A stretch of DNA of 64,000 bases from Limnanthes douglasii subsp. nivea (Eukaryota; Streptophyta; Magnoliopsida; Brassicales; Limnanthaceae). The stretch spans positions 70,513,910 through 70,577,909 of the forward strand of contig JAUPFV010000001.1 of assembly GCA_036936605.1 (NCBI GenBank), written 5' to 3'. The position numbers were made by a program, and so were the translations under genes. The notes below the pieces were generated by a model. That model worked only from the letters and a program-made list of their open reading frames with translations, ran no database searches and was not told where the DNA came from. Positions 11,040 to 23,135 of the stretch are shown here, piece after piece; within the stretch, counting starts at the first letter, position 1; every line of letters begins with the position of its first letter.

Positions 11040-11785
11040 GGCTATCGATTTGAAGGTTAAGCCGGTTATTCAAAAAAGAAGTGGTTTTTATCTCGGAGAA
11101 GACAGAAGTGATTGTTGTCGAACAAGAACGATTATCTAAGTTCGGACACATAAGGGAGTCACAGTAGTAGTCAAAACGAAGAATGGGAAATTGAGAATGT
11201 GTACAAATTTGAATCGAGCTTGTCCTAAAGATCCATTTCTTGTTCCTCGAATAGATCAATTGATTGACTTTATTTTAGGAAATAAAATTTTAACTTTCAT
11301 GGATGCTTTTGTAGGATATAATCAAATCCAAATGGATCCAAAAGATCAATAATGCACAACTTTCATAATTGATAGGGGCCTGCACTGTTATAGGGTAATG
11401 CCCTTTGGATTGAAAAATGTTGGAGCCACTTATCAGAGGTTGATGAATAAAGTTTTTGCTACTCAGAACGGAAGGAATATGAAGGTATATAGATAACATG
11501 GTAGTAAAAATTTCAAAATATGAAGTGCATGTTTATGATTTAGAGAGCTTTTTTTTTAATTTAAGGGCAATTAGGTTAAAGTTAAATCCTGAAAAGTGCA
11601 CCTTCGGAGTTCGATCGGGGAAGTTTTTGGGTTTTGTCATCAGTGAAAAAGGAATAGAAGTTGACCTAGAACAGTTGAAAGCCTTGATAACAATGAATTC
11701 ACCTCGGTTTATCAAACAGGTGCAAATTCTGACAGGAAGGTTAGCAGCACTTAATCGATTTATATTTAGATTTTCTGACAAATGA
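11040..11785 (+). pseudogene. gypsy-1 reverse transcriptase
   Basis: Fragments in several frames reproduce the RT order: CTNLNRACPKDPF (near 11200), MPFGLKNVGATYQRLMN (near 11400), and the catalytic box at 11486-11497, which reads YIDN where active enzymes have YVDD. This is followed by LNPEKCTFGVRSGKFLGFVIS and LTGRLAALNRFI. The loss of the second catalytic aspartate, plus frameshifts and stops, shows the enzyme is dead. It originally copied the element RNA into DNA. Confidence 0.88.
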
Positions 11786-11809
11786 TTTCCTTTCTTTCAA
11801 GTGTTATGA

Positions 11810-12130
11810 GGACTAAATAGGTTTGAATGGATATCGGAATGTGAGGTAGAATTCACAAACATTAAAAATTTGTTGTCATCACCAGAAATTTTATCAAAGC
11901 CTCGAAACGGGGAGAAACTCTTTTTCTACATCGCGGTATCGGATTTTGCACTAAGCGCAGTATTCATGAGTGAAGATTCAGGAATTCTGAAGCCGGTGTA
12001 CTACATTAGTAAAAGTTTGGTGGTGGCAGAAAAGAGATATATGAAATTAGAAAAGGTGGCATTAGCACTGGTGATTACTTCTAGGAAGATGCATCCATAT
12101 TTTCAAGCTCATACTATTGAAGTCTGAACT
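11810..12130 (+). pseudogene. gypsy-1 RNase H (first)
   Basis: LFFYIAVSDFALSAVFM...LKPVYYISKSLVVAEKRYMK corresponds to the gypsy RNase H core (Y-x-A-x-S/D...VYYISK.L...E.RY). It ends HPYFQAHTIEV with a frameshift at the end. It is linked directly to RT, as in all Ty3/gypsy pol genes. Confidence 0.85.
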
Positions 12131-12329
12131 TCATTCCCTTTGGAAAAATGTTTTACAACGACCTGATATTTTGGGAAGAATGACTAAATGGTCAGTGGAG
12201 TTGGGGGACTATGCCATTTTGTTTACACTTCGAACGGTAATAAAGGCGCAAGCATTGACAGCTTTTTATTTTAATTCCATTCGAGCTGATCTCATGAGGA
12301 AGAAAGCAAAGAGGATACTCCAATAAATT

Positions 12330-12775
12330 CGAGAGGGGTTGTCCGAACAGATGGAGGATCTAGTGTTTCAGGGTGCAGTGCGGGGGTTCAGTTAATAGCT
12401 CCAACTGGAGAGACAATGATTCAATCTATTAAATTTGGTTTTCATGTTTTAAACAATAAAGCTGAATACAAAGCTGCTTTGGCAGGTTTAATATTGGTAA
12501 AAATTTGTGGAGCAACTTCAGTACACTTGGAAATAGATTATCAATTGTTAGCAAATCAGGTATCTGGATTTTCCGAAGCAAGAAATGATCGTTTTATTTT
12601 ATATCTTTGGGAACTTCGGAATTTAATGCTTCTGTTTGACAATGTTATTATGGAATATATTGGTCGAGGGAGTAACATGGTCGCTGGTTCTTCGACAAAT
12701 ATCGCTTACAAGGAAGAATATCCTTGGATTTTATTGCAAGAAAATCCTTTAATTGTTACCCAATCTAACTAATGT
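12330..12775 (+). pseudogene. gypsy-1 second (archaeal-type) RNase H
   Basis: GVQLIAPTGETMIQSIKFGF...NNKAEYKAALAGL...VHLEIDYQLLANQVSG matches the additional RNase H domain (aRH) found in plant Tat-lineage elements: a conserved N-x-A-E-Y-x-A-L-x-A-G-L helix and then a D-S-Q-L-like segment, here D-Y-Q-L. The opening strand is in another frame (12340-12400). Its presence is the main reason for the Tat assignment. Confidence 0.82.
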
Positions 12776-12799
12776 AAATGTATAGAGGAATTTTTTATT

Positions 12800-13390
12800 A
12801 CATCTGATGTAATCCGAGGCGATTGGCAATCAGACATTCTCAGTTTTTTACTCAAGGAACATTACCAGATGATTCATGATTGGCCAAAAAATTGAGAAGT
12901 AAAGCCTTCGGATATACAGTACTGAATGGAATATTGTATAAAAAATCATTGAGCAGACCATTGTTACGATGTTTAGGCAAGCAAGAATCACAAGAAGTGT
13001 TATCAGAATTGTATGATGGTGAAGGGTCAGCTCATTGTGGGTTCAAAGCTCTGTCACGTCGAGTTTTACTTACAGGGCGAATTTAGATTTGATTGAAGAG
13101 AAAATATTTCGAGCTCATTTGAATGTAATCCACTATCAAACTTTTATGAGGGATAGATATGATTCGAAGGTGAAGAGAAAAGATTTTAAAAAAGGTAATA
13201 AGGTGTTCAGAAACGTTTTCTTGCACACAAAGGAGAAGACACTCGGAAAAATGGCTCTGAACTAGGAAGGTCCTTATATGGTTGTTGAAAGGATAAAACC
13301 AGGATCTTATCGTCTTTGTGATTTCGAGAGGAGGATGCTTCAACATCCATGAAATATACAACACTTGAAGCTTTATTGGGAGTAGATATG
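12800..13390 (+). pseudogene. gypsy-1 integrase with the catalytic core deleted
   Basis: The N-terminal zinc-binding part (FGYTVLNGILYKKSLSRPLL...SAHCGFKALSRRVL) stops near 13075 and within about ten codons passes into the C-terminal part (NLDLIEEKIFRAHLNVIHYQ...RKDFKKGNKVFR...GPYMVVERIKPGSYRL...HLKLYWE). The roughly 200 residues holding D-D-E are missing, so the core was lost by an internal deletion. This copy could not integrate on its own. Confidence 0.85.
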
Positions 13391-13931
13391 TTTTTGTATT
13401 TTGGAATTTTGACTTTCGAATGGCGCACTATTTCCTATCATGTTGGCCCATGAAGGTTTTAACGAGCCGTTGTGTACATATTCAATATTATGAATAAATT
13501 TCGTTTTTGGCCAATGGTTGTTTACACATGTTTGAATAAAACTATCTTAACACCTTATCAAAGACAGATTGTCTTTGAGGTTGGTTAAGAGTAGAATGTT
13601 CTGAAGTGTTTATTACACTTTTCGAAGAAACAACCATGTTTAATAACCAAATTACCATTTTTTCAAAGTGAAAGCTTAACTGAACACTGAGAATTGTTCG
13701 AAGAGCTACCATGTTCACCAATTTCGTTAAGGTATTTGAGGTGGTAAGTCTACAGTTTATAATTATATGTTGAAAGTTCAAAGTACTTAAGTAATATTCG
13801 TTCTTAAAACTTAGCATCGAATAATATGTGAAGAGAATAATAAAACAAGAAAACGGTTTGTCGATTAGATTAATTCTTTGAAGTACAAAAAGTAATTTCT
13901 TAACCTGACAAACACAAAAAAAATTATAAAA
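13391..13931. other. non-coding spacer between gypsy-1 pol and the antisense gene
   Basis: AT-rich, without recognisable coding sequence. Lies between the two convergent transcription units of the element. Confidence 0.5.
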
Positions 13932-15930
13932 TTAATGAGACGACTCGTCCTCCTCGGACGATTCTTCTTCTGAAGATGATGAATCGGGAATAGGATCGAA
14001 AGCTTCACTTAGACGTTTCTCCATGGAAATGTCATTCCAGAAACTTATGAGGTTGATTTTCGGATAAGTAGCGTGAAGTTCTCGAAGAATGAGAATGGTT
14101 GTTTCTTCCTTTCTGGTGTTAATAGCAGCTAGCACGTATTTTAAAAGTTCATCTCTGGCAGCAGCAACAGCTGTAGTTTTTTCTATTTCGAAATCTTTCT
14201 TTAATTTAGTTATCTCCTCGGTCAGTTCTTTATTTTTTGTCTCACAAAAAGTAAGAGAATTGTGTAGACCTTTGGAGTTGGATATTTTGGTAGCCAGTTT
14301 AGTAGCATGATCAGTCTTGATTTTATTCATATCCTTTTCATAGGAAGTCATCAGCAATTCTGTGTCAACTATGTGTGTGATTCGCAGATGATATTTCATG
14401 TAAAGAGCACCTTTTATAAGTTCGGACCTTGCTACTTCATATAACTGAAATTGATCAACCACTTTGTTGTGTAAATCCTCTCTTAATTTTTTCTCAGCCT
14501 CGTAAGATTCTTTGTAATAGACCATATCTTTAGCCAATTGCTTTAGATGGTTTTGAGAAGCTTCGACTTGGGAAGCAAGTGCTTTTTCTGCAATGTCAAG
14601 ATCGGTAAATGATTGAAGTGAAACAGCGACTGCAGGATTTGGAGGAGGAAGAGGAAATTATGTTTCTGTTGAACTAGGACGTTGAATCATATCTAAAGTT
14701 GTGGTGGGATCAGGGGGACAGATAATTTCTGGAGACGCCTCAGTAAGGATTTGTTTCCCAAATTTAAGCATGTGATTTTTAATGACTTGAAGAACAGGAT
14801 CTTCTTCACCAGTAAGCGCTTCACTGATTCGCTATCACTTGAGTAGGGCATAAGTTAAGAAGTTCGAAGTATTCAACGATCATGGGATCCAGCGGAAACC
14901 GAAGACCCCAATTGATGATTTCGGGGTAGACTACTAGTTCGTCATCTTTGCAGTTTAAGGGAGTTTCTCCTTCTTTAGGCAGTCGAAGAGTTATATTATC
15001 TCCCATTCCTCATTGCTTTTTTAGAGCTGAATCTTGGCTATCCTTGTAATATATATACCAAACTTTTTTCAGAGCAATGATGTACTTAGCCTCGAGACCC
15101 CTTAAATTTATGTCGATCGTAGCTCTTTCTTCTTCGGAAACAAAGCAAATATTTGTTTCTTTCTGAGGCTTATGGGTATTTGTTAAGTTCCCATCATCGG
15201 ATTCAGCTTCGAGATCGGTTATGGTAGCCTCAGAATCAGCTTCGTTGTCCCTTGATGTTTCTTCTCGAGGTTGTAGAGGTAATGGATTTACAGTTTCTGG
15301 TAAAGGGTTATTTTCTTGAGGAACTTCCTCAGTTACTTCTTTCTGAGGAGGAGCTTCAGTATATGGGTTTGAAGGGGGAGGAGTTAGAATGATTTCTGAA
15401 TCGTCTCCCATAGCAATAAAGGTTTTTTTTCTTCTGATTGTTGAAGAATGATTCGAAGAAGGAGTATTCGGTTCTAGCCTCAAAGAAGATTCTTCACTAA
15501 TCAAAGGAGAAATTTTACTTTGAGATGAAGAGGCTCGAAGTGTTTTAGGACCTAGGATTTTGGAAGAGGAACGTTCTTCGGTTATCGGAGAAGGAGAAAA
15601 GCAAGAGCTTTGGTTGGATCGAAATTACCGTAGTAAATTGTTTTGGTGGTTGTTCCAACATGAGCGCTATTGATTAATCCTGCAGCTCTATATTCCTCTG
15701 CTCTTTGAGTGATGCAAAATTAGTCGTACGAGCCAAAGACTAAGTTGTTATTAGGTTCTGGAGATTTTGGATTCTTGGGTATGTTAGCCTTGGATCTTCT
15801 GGATTTTTGGTTTTTTCTCATACATTGTTTAAAGATTGATCGGAGAAGATGAGTTTTGATCAGAAGGTTTGGTTTTTTCAGATAGAGATCCTGGAAAAAA
15901 AGAGGAATGCGATGAAGGTAGCCAAGCACT
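13932..15930 (-). pseudogene. antisense accessory gene of gypsy-1 (putative gypsy-type transposon protein family)
   Basis: The minus strand carries a long decayed gene. From its start: a basic segment (CMRKNQKSRRSKANIPK), an acidic, proline-rich low-complexity stretch (15010-15504), a conserved-looking block, VVYPEIINWGLRFPLDPMIV...LNLCPTQV (14821-15006), and a long charged coiled coil (13932-14537) ending in a Ser/Glu/Asp tail (SSSSEEESSEEDESSH). The middle block resembles the plant family named 'putative gypsy type transposon' (L-R-F-P-L-x-P-F...L...P-x-Q). The parts lie in different frames, with a stop near 14658. The role is unknown; antisense genes between pol and the 3' LTR are known in the Tat-lineage maize element Grande. 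Confidence 0.65.
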
Positions 15931-16476
15931 TGAATTCTCTCTCAAATTATTTGTGTTGTGAGAATGAAAAAATGAGGCTATTGATTGAATTTATAGAAAG
16001 AAAAAAAGACGTGTTAAATGGAAGGGGCTCTGATGGTAATAGGGCAGAATACAAAACGGTGAGAAAAATAGGAGCTCGACATCAGTCATACTAGGTATCT
16101 AGCTATAAGTCTATAGGCTATATAGTCATGATGGATTCAAATGGTTATATTTGTGTATTGTTTGGATAAAAGTCGATGAGTACATTTTAAATCTTTACTT
16201 CAACGATGATTCGAGGAGTTTTATTTTAATAGTGTTTCGAGGAGAATTATTGGCTTTAAGGATTTATCAAATTTTAGTTGCTTCCAATTGGTATTTTTTT
16301 TACCCCGCTTCGAATGGTCGCTTGAATAGTTGCTTCCAATTTGCATCATCTGATTGACACAGATTTTTAGAGTTCGAATTTATTTTACAACAACTGACAT
16401 GACATATGGAAGAATTCGAAGACATTTGACATTTTAGTTCTCATTCATTTACTGACATAAGAACTATGGAGGCTTC
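15931..16476. other. gypsy-1 region upstream of the 3' LTR
   Basis: No gene recognised. Contains repeated TTCGAAT/TTCGAGG words and a weak purine run (ATGGAGG, 16467-16473) that could be the remains of the polypurine tract. Confidence 0.4.
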
Positions 16477-16836
16477 TGATATGGAAGTAGGATTTTGAGG
16501 ATTAAATTGTAAATAATATAAATCTAAGGATTAAACTGTAAATAATGTAAGTTTAGTCCTTAAATTACATGTAATATAAGTTTTAGATAACATTTGTGAT
16601 TATGTATAATTACTAACGGCTAAATAGCAATTTGTCCTCTTTTGTAACAGATTCCACTTTAAGACTAAGTCTTGACTCCTCTATATAAAGGGCAAGGCTG
16701 CTCTAATAAAGAGATGGGACACTTTTTCTATTAAACTCATTTGTACTTAAACTTTCTCTCTCTAAAAACTCTTTAACTCTTTCTCTCTCTAAACTTCTCT
16801 TATAACAATTTACTAAGGTGAAATCTTAACTCATCA
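16477..16836 (+). repeat. gypsy-1 3' LTR
   Basis: A 360-bp match to 7976-8334 with about 20 differences, starting TGATATGG and ending ACTCATCA. Confidence 0.95.
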
Positions 16837-18250
16837 ACAGTGACATCAATATTCATTGTCTCGATACTTCAATTAATCACCAGAGACAGATTGTCAACTT
16901 GCACTCCTTGAGTGATCAATTCTCATGCAGTCCATGAACTTTATTAAAATAATCCTCCCCATCATACCATACTCCTAACCTTCTAAATTCAATAAGGCGA
17001 TAGTAGAACCCATCTAGCCTAACTCAAGATCAGACCGAGCAACACTTCATAGCCCACTATCAAATTCTCTTTGCTTCTCTATAATTTGAACATCCGGAAC
17101 CTTTGACCCATCAAGCTTATGGTCAAGAACCAAACCCAACAATAGTTTAACTTCCTTTGCAATGCTGAACCCGAAAATAGCTTGAAAATAGTTTTGGAAA
17201 ATGCATCCTCATCTCGACCCATATGTTCAACTTCATATCAATTCTAGCCCCACCTTTGGCACTCATTACATCTCTATGATGACTAAAAGTCCTGGGGCTT
17301 CTATTAACAATGATTCTAGTTGTGTTTACAACTTTTTTACTTAGAAGCATATCCCTTACTCAATGTAAGATTTGGCTCATCTTCTCAACTATTTCATGTT
17401 TTAGAGTACTTTTAAAGATTATGCGCTTAGACATACCAAGTTTAGAACAATATCTAATGAATGGTATGTTCACTAATACCATGCCATTACCAGTTCTATA
17501 CCTTTTTAGGTACTTCCCGGATTTGATCTCCACCTATTTTGGCAAGCTCTCAAAGGCTCTAGCTGAAACCCAATAGATATGTTCCCAACATTAGACACCT
17601 ATATCACTATGAACTCATCCAAAACTAAAACATCATCAGTTTAGTTAGTCTCCATAACATATGAGTCTTGCAAGACCCCAAGTCTATCATCTCTACCCTT
17701 ATACACAAACCTTTCTTCATCTAATATACCTATAGACATAAGGTTGTATTTAAGGTTAGGGACATATCAAACATTTATTAAATATTTCTCTGACCCATTA
17801 AACAACTTGAATCTAATTCTCCATATTCTATTCAAAATACAATACACATCATTCCCTAACATAACCTTAACACATTCAAACACTTCCAAGTTTTGAAACC
17901 ATTATTTGTTGGAATTCATATGGAGTGATACTCCGGAATTGAGAACTCACTTGTTATTATGACTACAAGAAGAAACCACTAAACTATCAACATATTCATA
18001 GTCTTCTGAAACTATGCTATCATATCACAAATTTATAACTCTACGTCTTCCTCCTCTTGGGACATTTCTTAATTATATGACCCTTCCTCGGGTAGCATCA
18101 TTATTTCATCCTATGACCAACACCATTCTTGATTATTTCTCCATCAACGCCTTCCAGTCATACTCATCCTGATATCATCAAAGTCGCTCAAAACTGATTT
18201 ACTTTCACGATACTTTATGTTCAAAGCACTCTTAATATTAGCTACCTTAA
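16837..18250 (-). pseudogene. copia-2 internal fragment: gag, protease and integrase remains
   Basis: On the minus strand, from 18250 downward: gag tail (NIKSALNIKYRESKSVLSDF), a knuckle-like CCYPRKGHIIKKCPKR near 18050-18110, a protease (WVLNSGVSLHMNSN near 17900-17950, where active enzymes have D-S-G), then copia pre-integrase text (SEKYLINV, VPNLKYNLMSIG). Near 17330 is LSKKVVNTTRIIVNRSPR, the integrase A-V-N-T...L-x-N-R-S-P segment. RT and RNase H are missing. Stops are very frequent. The strand and position suggest this is the rest of the copia element whose 3' LTR is at 6787-7953, split by gypsy-1. Confidence 0.65.
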
Positions 18251-19400
18251 GGACTCTTAATACTTAAAATTACATATAGTGAGAACGGGGATTATCTTTT
18301 ATAACGGTCTTATATGTTCTATCTTGATATAAACCTATATGAGCTATAATATTATGTTACTTACAACATAAAATGTTGAGATTATCTTATAAAAAATAGT
18401 TTTCGTATGATTGTATGTTGCTCTCTAATAATCTATCCACTTACTATGATATGAAATACTAGGGTATGAAGTTACTAGAGGAATTCTTAAATATCCTAAA
18501 GCTAAACCATGCGCCTAGCTACCACCAATGCTAGATCAAAAACATTCTTATATGGTTTTACATGTTATAATCCTATACTCGCGTAGCAGTTTGCCTCTAG
18601 ATATCCTAAAACTCTCATTGCTTACTTTAAAACTACAAAAGATAAAAGACAAACAAATCAAATCTATTCTAACCTTCATAACATATATTACGCTCATCCT
18701 TCTTGTTAGGAGGGACCGAGCTACATCAGACTAAAAAAATTAAAGAAGGTTAACTACTTAGACTATAAAATATTAGGGGGAGGATAAAAGCACAACCAGA
18801 AGATAGTTATTGGGATAGCATTACTCACTACTATAAAGAACTACAATAATGCTAGCAACTCAGATATGAAGTAAAACTAGTTACATGCTTAAGGTTGACC
18901 CTTCTCTCATTACCTTTTATGTTATGAATATCGGTACAAAGAAATGCAATGTCATTTTACCAAACATTAAAATAAAACTTAAATATCTTAACAGTAAGAA
19001 TCTTTCTATGAAGTCCTTATAGGTTAAAATAATGATATCTGCTCTTCAGTAGTTTACTGGGTGATATTGTTTAGCATAAAGAGTCTTGTTGCAAACCTTG
19101 ACATAACATTATTCTTTTATCGCGTGATTTTGTAATAGTATAAGGGAAGGTAACTTGTTTCGTTTCTCCTAAGCTATATCCCACTGAAACTAATTATCCT
19201 CTAAATCAACTAGACCCGACCTAACGGTTTGTTCCTAGAAAACTTTAAGCAATACCGTCTTGTAAGAGGATTTGTTATCATAAAGTTTATGCTGATGTGC
19301 TTTAGTTTATCTATGCATCTAAAATCTCGCTTTAACAGGTATAAACTTATGTTTATGTGTTTGGATCAGTGACAAAATTCCACAACCACAATGACTGGTT
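18251..19400. other. gene-free AT-rich interval
   Basis: I see no convincing coding, LTR or inverted-repeat structure. It separates two copia fragments and may hold an eroded LTR. Confidence 0.4.
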
Positions 19401-20930
19401 CGATGCTTCAAAACATGCAACAAAATTCTACCACAATAATGGACAATACAATATGTGTTTGCTTAATACTTTTTCAAGATATTGCATCCTCAACTACTAA
19501 AAATATATTTCTCGAAGTGCTTTTCAGTGTGTCTATGCATCCACCAAAAACTAAGTAGGGATATCTAATAATTTTCAGTATTTCCGGCTACATATATGTC
19601 AACATGTGCCATTTTATTTCCTTCTGGTCGTCTATGTTTGGGTTACATACATACTGCCCTAATATATTCACAGCAAAGGCTATGTCTGGCTTAGTAAAAA
19701 AATGAGCATACATTAAACTACCAATTTCCGAAGCATAAGGGACCATTTTCATTTCCTCAATCTCAATTTTTATCTTTGGACATTTATCCAGACTTAGTAT
19801 GTCAGCCTTTGCTATAAGGGTATTCATGGGTTTACAATGTTTCAATCTGTAATATTGTAACACGTTTTCCATATGTTTCTTATGTGATATAAGAATACCA
19901 CGAGAGTGATCCCGGTGTATTTGGATTCCCGACATAAATTTGGCACCACTGAGATCCTTCATATCAAACTTGTTTGATAGAAATCTCTTTATAGTGATAA
20001 TTCTTTATTGTTCAAGGAAAACAGTATGTTATCCACATATAATACCAGAAATATGAAATAACTCTTACTAAACTTGTGGTATACACAATGCTCATCTGAA
20101 TTGACCTCAAAGTCAAAATAGACTATCACCTTAAGGAATTTATTGTACAACTAACAAGAAGCCTATTTTAGCCCATTAATGGATTTCTTAAGCTTGCATA
20201 CCAGATTCTTTGAGTTACATATTACAAATTATTTTGGTTCCACCTTATAGATTGTTTCCTCAATATAGTTATCGAGAAACTCGGCTTTTACATCCATTTG
20301 ATGAAGCTCAAGATCAAATAATGAAAATAATACCATGATTGTTTTAAATGAATCATTTATCGACACTGAAGAGAAGGTTTCTTTAAAATAAATATATTCA
20401 CGCTTAGTATAAACTCACACTAAACTCTCGTTTTAACAGGTATACACATTTCCGCTTAGTTGAAATCTGACGCTCTTAATGTTTTTACCAAGTTTTTTCT
20501 CAACTTTGATCCTTAAAGATTTGAAGATTTCGATAGCCTCAGAATTTTCATGAATGATGTATAGGTATTTGAAACGAGAGAAGTTGTCTATAAATGATAT
20601 GAATTATCAACGCATGTTCTATGATTTCTTTGGAAATGGTCCACAAATATCTTTATTTATCAATGCTAAGACTTCAGTCGCTTTATATGCCCCCACCCTT
20701 TTGGTTTTGGTTTGTTCCCTTTGATACACTCGATACATGTACCGAAATTAGAGTAATCTATGAGATCCTATAAACCTTCAAATACATGATTGTCCATCCT
20801 AACGTTTGTGCCATAGTTTAGAGGATTTTTCAGATATAGTAATATTATTTGGTACAAGTTTTACATTCATATAAATTTTGAAATTATTAATAGTATGTGC
20901 TCCATGGGTGCTTCAAAGAATGGTTTCGTC
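19401..20930 (-). pseudogene. copia-3 fragment: integrase core to reverse transcriptase
   Basis: On the minus strand, from the high end: integrase with ELINKDICGPFPKKS-like text, FIDNFSRFKYLYIIHENSEA (first catalytic D region) and EKKLGKNIKSVR near 20530-20700. Then, after an internal deletion, RT: MDVKAEFLDNYIEETIY, VLYVDNILF (catalytic box VDN instead of VDD), FDMKDLSGAKFMSGIQIHRD, and YASEIGSLMYAHFFTKPDIA at 19588-19962. The last 124 codons are open. The order is copia. No LTRs were recognised, and the deletion plus the mutated box show it is dead. Confidence 0.82.
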
Positions 20931-21900
20931 ATCAACGGTTCGATAGGCCCTGTTATGGTCTTTGGATATAATGTTGTATGTCGCCACCCAATTTGGTCCT
21001 AGCTTGCCAGTTGCTCTGTCCACTGATCCCTAAAAGACTTTCTTCATAACCATGTCTTCAACTTGAAAGCTACGAGGTTTTAACTGCGCATTAAATCTTC
21101 CATCACCTGGCTCTTATAGTGTTTTTCCCGAACGCGCGCTTGATCACGCCTCTTTTCGATGATATTTATGTTCACTGTTGGCTTGGTCGTATTGATGTCT
21201 TCCTTATAAGTTGTGATCTGGTGGCTTGGTATGATTATTTATGTTGGTACCACAACATCACTGTTATAGACCAGGGTGAAAGGACTATCGTCATTTGAAG
21301 TGCGGGGAGTAATTCTATATGCCCATAGGACCTCGGTTAGTTTGTCTTGCCATTTTCTCTTGGCTTCATCGAGTTTATTTTTTATCCGTTCTAGGATGGT
21401 GTGGTTGGTGACTTTGACCTAGCCATTTTCATGAGGCTAGTATGATGTGGAGAAGTGTTGGTTGATTCCATAGCGCTTACAAAATGTTGTGACCACGGTG
21501 TTCTGGAATTGAGGTCCGTTGTCTGTCATTAGGATGTGGGGTATTCCAAACCGGGCTAAGGTTTGATGATGAATAAAGTCGCATATTTCCTGAGCTCGAG
21601 TGTGAAAGAGAGCTTTATCCTCTACCCATTTAGAGAACTAATCTACTGTAACTATCATGAATTATCATTTATCGGTCGCCATAGGAAGTGATCCTACCAG
21701 ATCAATGCACTACTTGTCAAAAGGGCAGGTGATGTCCACCGGCTACATAAGATCGCTCGGAATGTGAACTATGTTAGCAAATTTCTTGCATTGATGACAC
21801 TTCTGCATGAGTCGCTCAACATCGTTAGCTAGTTCCGGCCAGTAATACACTGCTAACAAAAAACACTAAATAAGGCTACGGTATTCGTAATGTGCTCCAG
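20930..21900 (-). pseudogene. gypsy-2 integrase
   Basis: Readable from about 21830 down: zinc-site residues (CQKFANIVHIP), SLPMATDK, VTVDXFSKWVEDKAL (first catalytic D), FGIPHILMTDNGPQFQN (second D), HENGQVKVTNHTILERI (Glu normally in N-G-Q-V/A-E, here K), KWQDKLTEVLWAYR, then RDQARVREKHY and the C-terminal ...SWDQIGW. The full length of the domain is present. The catalytic Glu appears replaced, and several stops are present. Confidence 0.82.
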
Positions 21901-22640
21901 CTTCTCCAGTGTGCAAGTCGTGCAGAACTGAGGTATCTTCTGCTTGATCAGTGCAAATGAGCACGGGTCGGGTTGCACCTTTTTGGTATAGGACGTTATC
22001 TAGCATACATTATTTGGCGGCTCGGAGTTGGAGTGCTCGGGTGGCCATTTTATCAGTCGAGAGAGTGGCAACATTTAGATATAGAAGATAAGGTTGTCTC
22101 CAATCACGAATGCTTCTGATTGCATCGACGATATCGCTTTGATTAAATAATTCAATATTTGGCAGTTGTTGTGCGATAATGAGGGGGTGTTCTCCTAATT
22201 ATGCGTCCTTAGCCCGGGCATCTGCGGTGGAGTTCTCCTGGTGTGGGACTTGCTCGTATATTACTTGTGCAAACTTAGATTCACACTCCTTAAGTACTAC
22301 TAGGTAGCCCGGATTCCTTCTTTTTTCACATCATAAGTCCTCTTAGCTTGATTTATAACCAACTGTTTGTCTAAACAGATTCGCAAGAGAGGATCCCCAC
22401 ATATTAGTGTCAAATTCATGCCGCAGATCACTGCTTCATACTCCATGATAATTTTAGTCACCGAGAACTTGAACTCGATCTCCTGTCTGACCTCTTCTCA
22501 TGTAGGTAGTCTGAGGACGACCCTCGTGCCACCTTTAGATGTGCTCGACGCCTCATCGGTCTCAACGATCCATTCAATCTGCTCGGTTATGGGTGAAGTG
22601 GTGCTTGGATGATGTAGCTCCTAGGAGGAAGAAAACTCTG
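21900..22640 (-). pseudogene. gypsy-2 second (archaeal-type) RNase H
   Basis: The minus strand reads GGTRVVLRLPT, IEFKFSVTKIIMEYEAVICGMNLTL and CLDKQLVINQAK, matching G-A-G-V...F-x-A-T-N-N-x-A-E-Y-E-A-L-x-A-G...D-S-Q-L-V. Stops are frequent. It sits between RNase H and integrase, as in gypsy-1. Confidence 0.75.
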
Positions 22641-22824
22641 TCAAGAAGTCATCAACGGCCTACCCTTTAATTGCATTACCCGGTTTTTAACTGAATATCT
22701 TATTTCTCGATCTCGACGATCCACTTAGTTAATCTGCCTGAAGCATCTGGTTTTGGTTGCACCGTTTTGAGGGGGAAGACGTTCGGACAGTGATTGTGTG
22801 TCCTTGGAAATACGGGCATATTTT

Positions 22825-23110
22825 TCAACCAGTTGTTAGTAGACCCATTACAATCTTCTTGAGGTTAAAGTATCTCGTTTTGGCATCGACCAGAGTTTTG
22901 CTGGTGTAGTAGATGGGTTGCTGAATTTTGGTCGGTTCCCTGACCAAAACTGTACTGACAGAAAAGAGTGAAACAGACAAGTATAGGACCAATGGCTCAC
23001 CGGCAAGGGGGCGGATAATATTCCTGGCGATGTGAGGTAGTTTCGCAAGCCTGTAGAGGCCTTGTTGCATTCCTATATCCAAGAGAAATTCTCCCCTTGG
23101 AGAATCTCAA
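22825..23110 (-). pseudogene. gypsy-2 RNase H (first)
   Basis: LVLYLSVSLFSVSTVLVREP...QPIYYTSKTLVDAKTRYFNLKK is the gypsy RNase H core (L-Y-L-A-V-S...A-V-L-V-R-E...P-V-Y-Y-x-S-K-x-L...A-E-x-R-Y). Open for 85 codons. Confidence 0.85.
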
Positions 23111-23135
23111 ATAAAGGGTGGCTTTTATTGGAAGC

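Larger units (their letters stand above)
7976..16836 (+). mobile_element. Ty3/gypsy element, Tat-type (gypsy-1), both LTRs present
   Basis: Two direct LTRs (7976-8334 and 16477-16836) enclose a primer site, gag, protease, RT, RNase H, a second archaeal-type RNase H and an integrase remnant, in Ty3/gypsy order. The second RNase H is diagnostic of the Tat lineage in published classifications. An antisense accessory gene lies between pol and the 3' LTR. By eye the LTRs differ at roughly 20 positions, so the insertion is not recent. Flanking 5-mers (ACGAT left, ACAGT right) are not identical. All genes are broken and the integrase core is deleted. Confidence 0.93.

Noticed and set aside
7971..16841. 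Target-site duplication of gypsy-1
   Set aside because: ACGAT and ACAGT differ at two of five bases, so I do not claim a duplication.
22367..22612. 81-codon plus-strand frame
   Set aside because: Shadow of the second RNase H of gypsy-2 on the minus strand.
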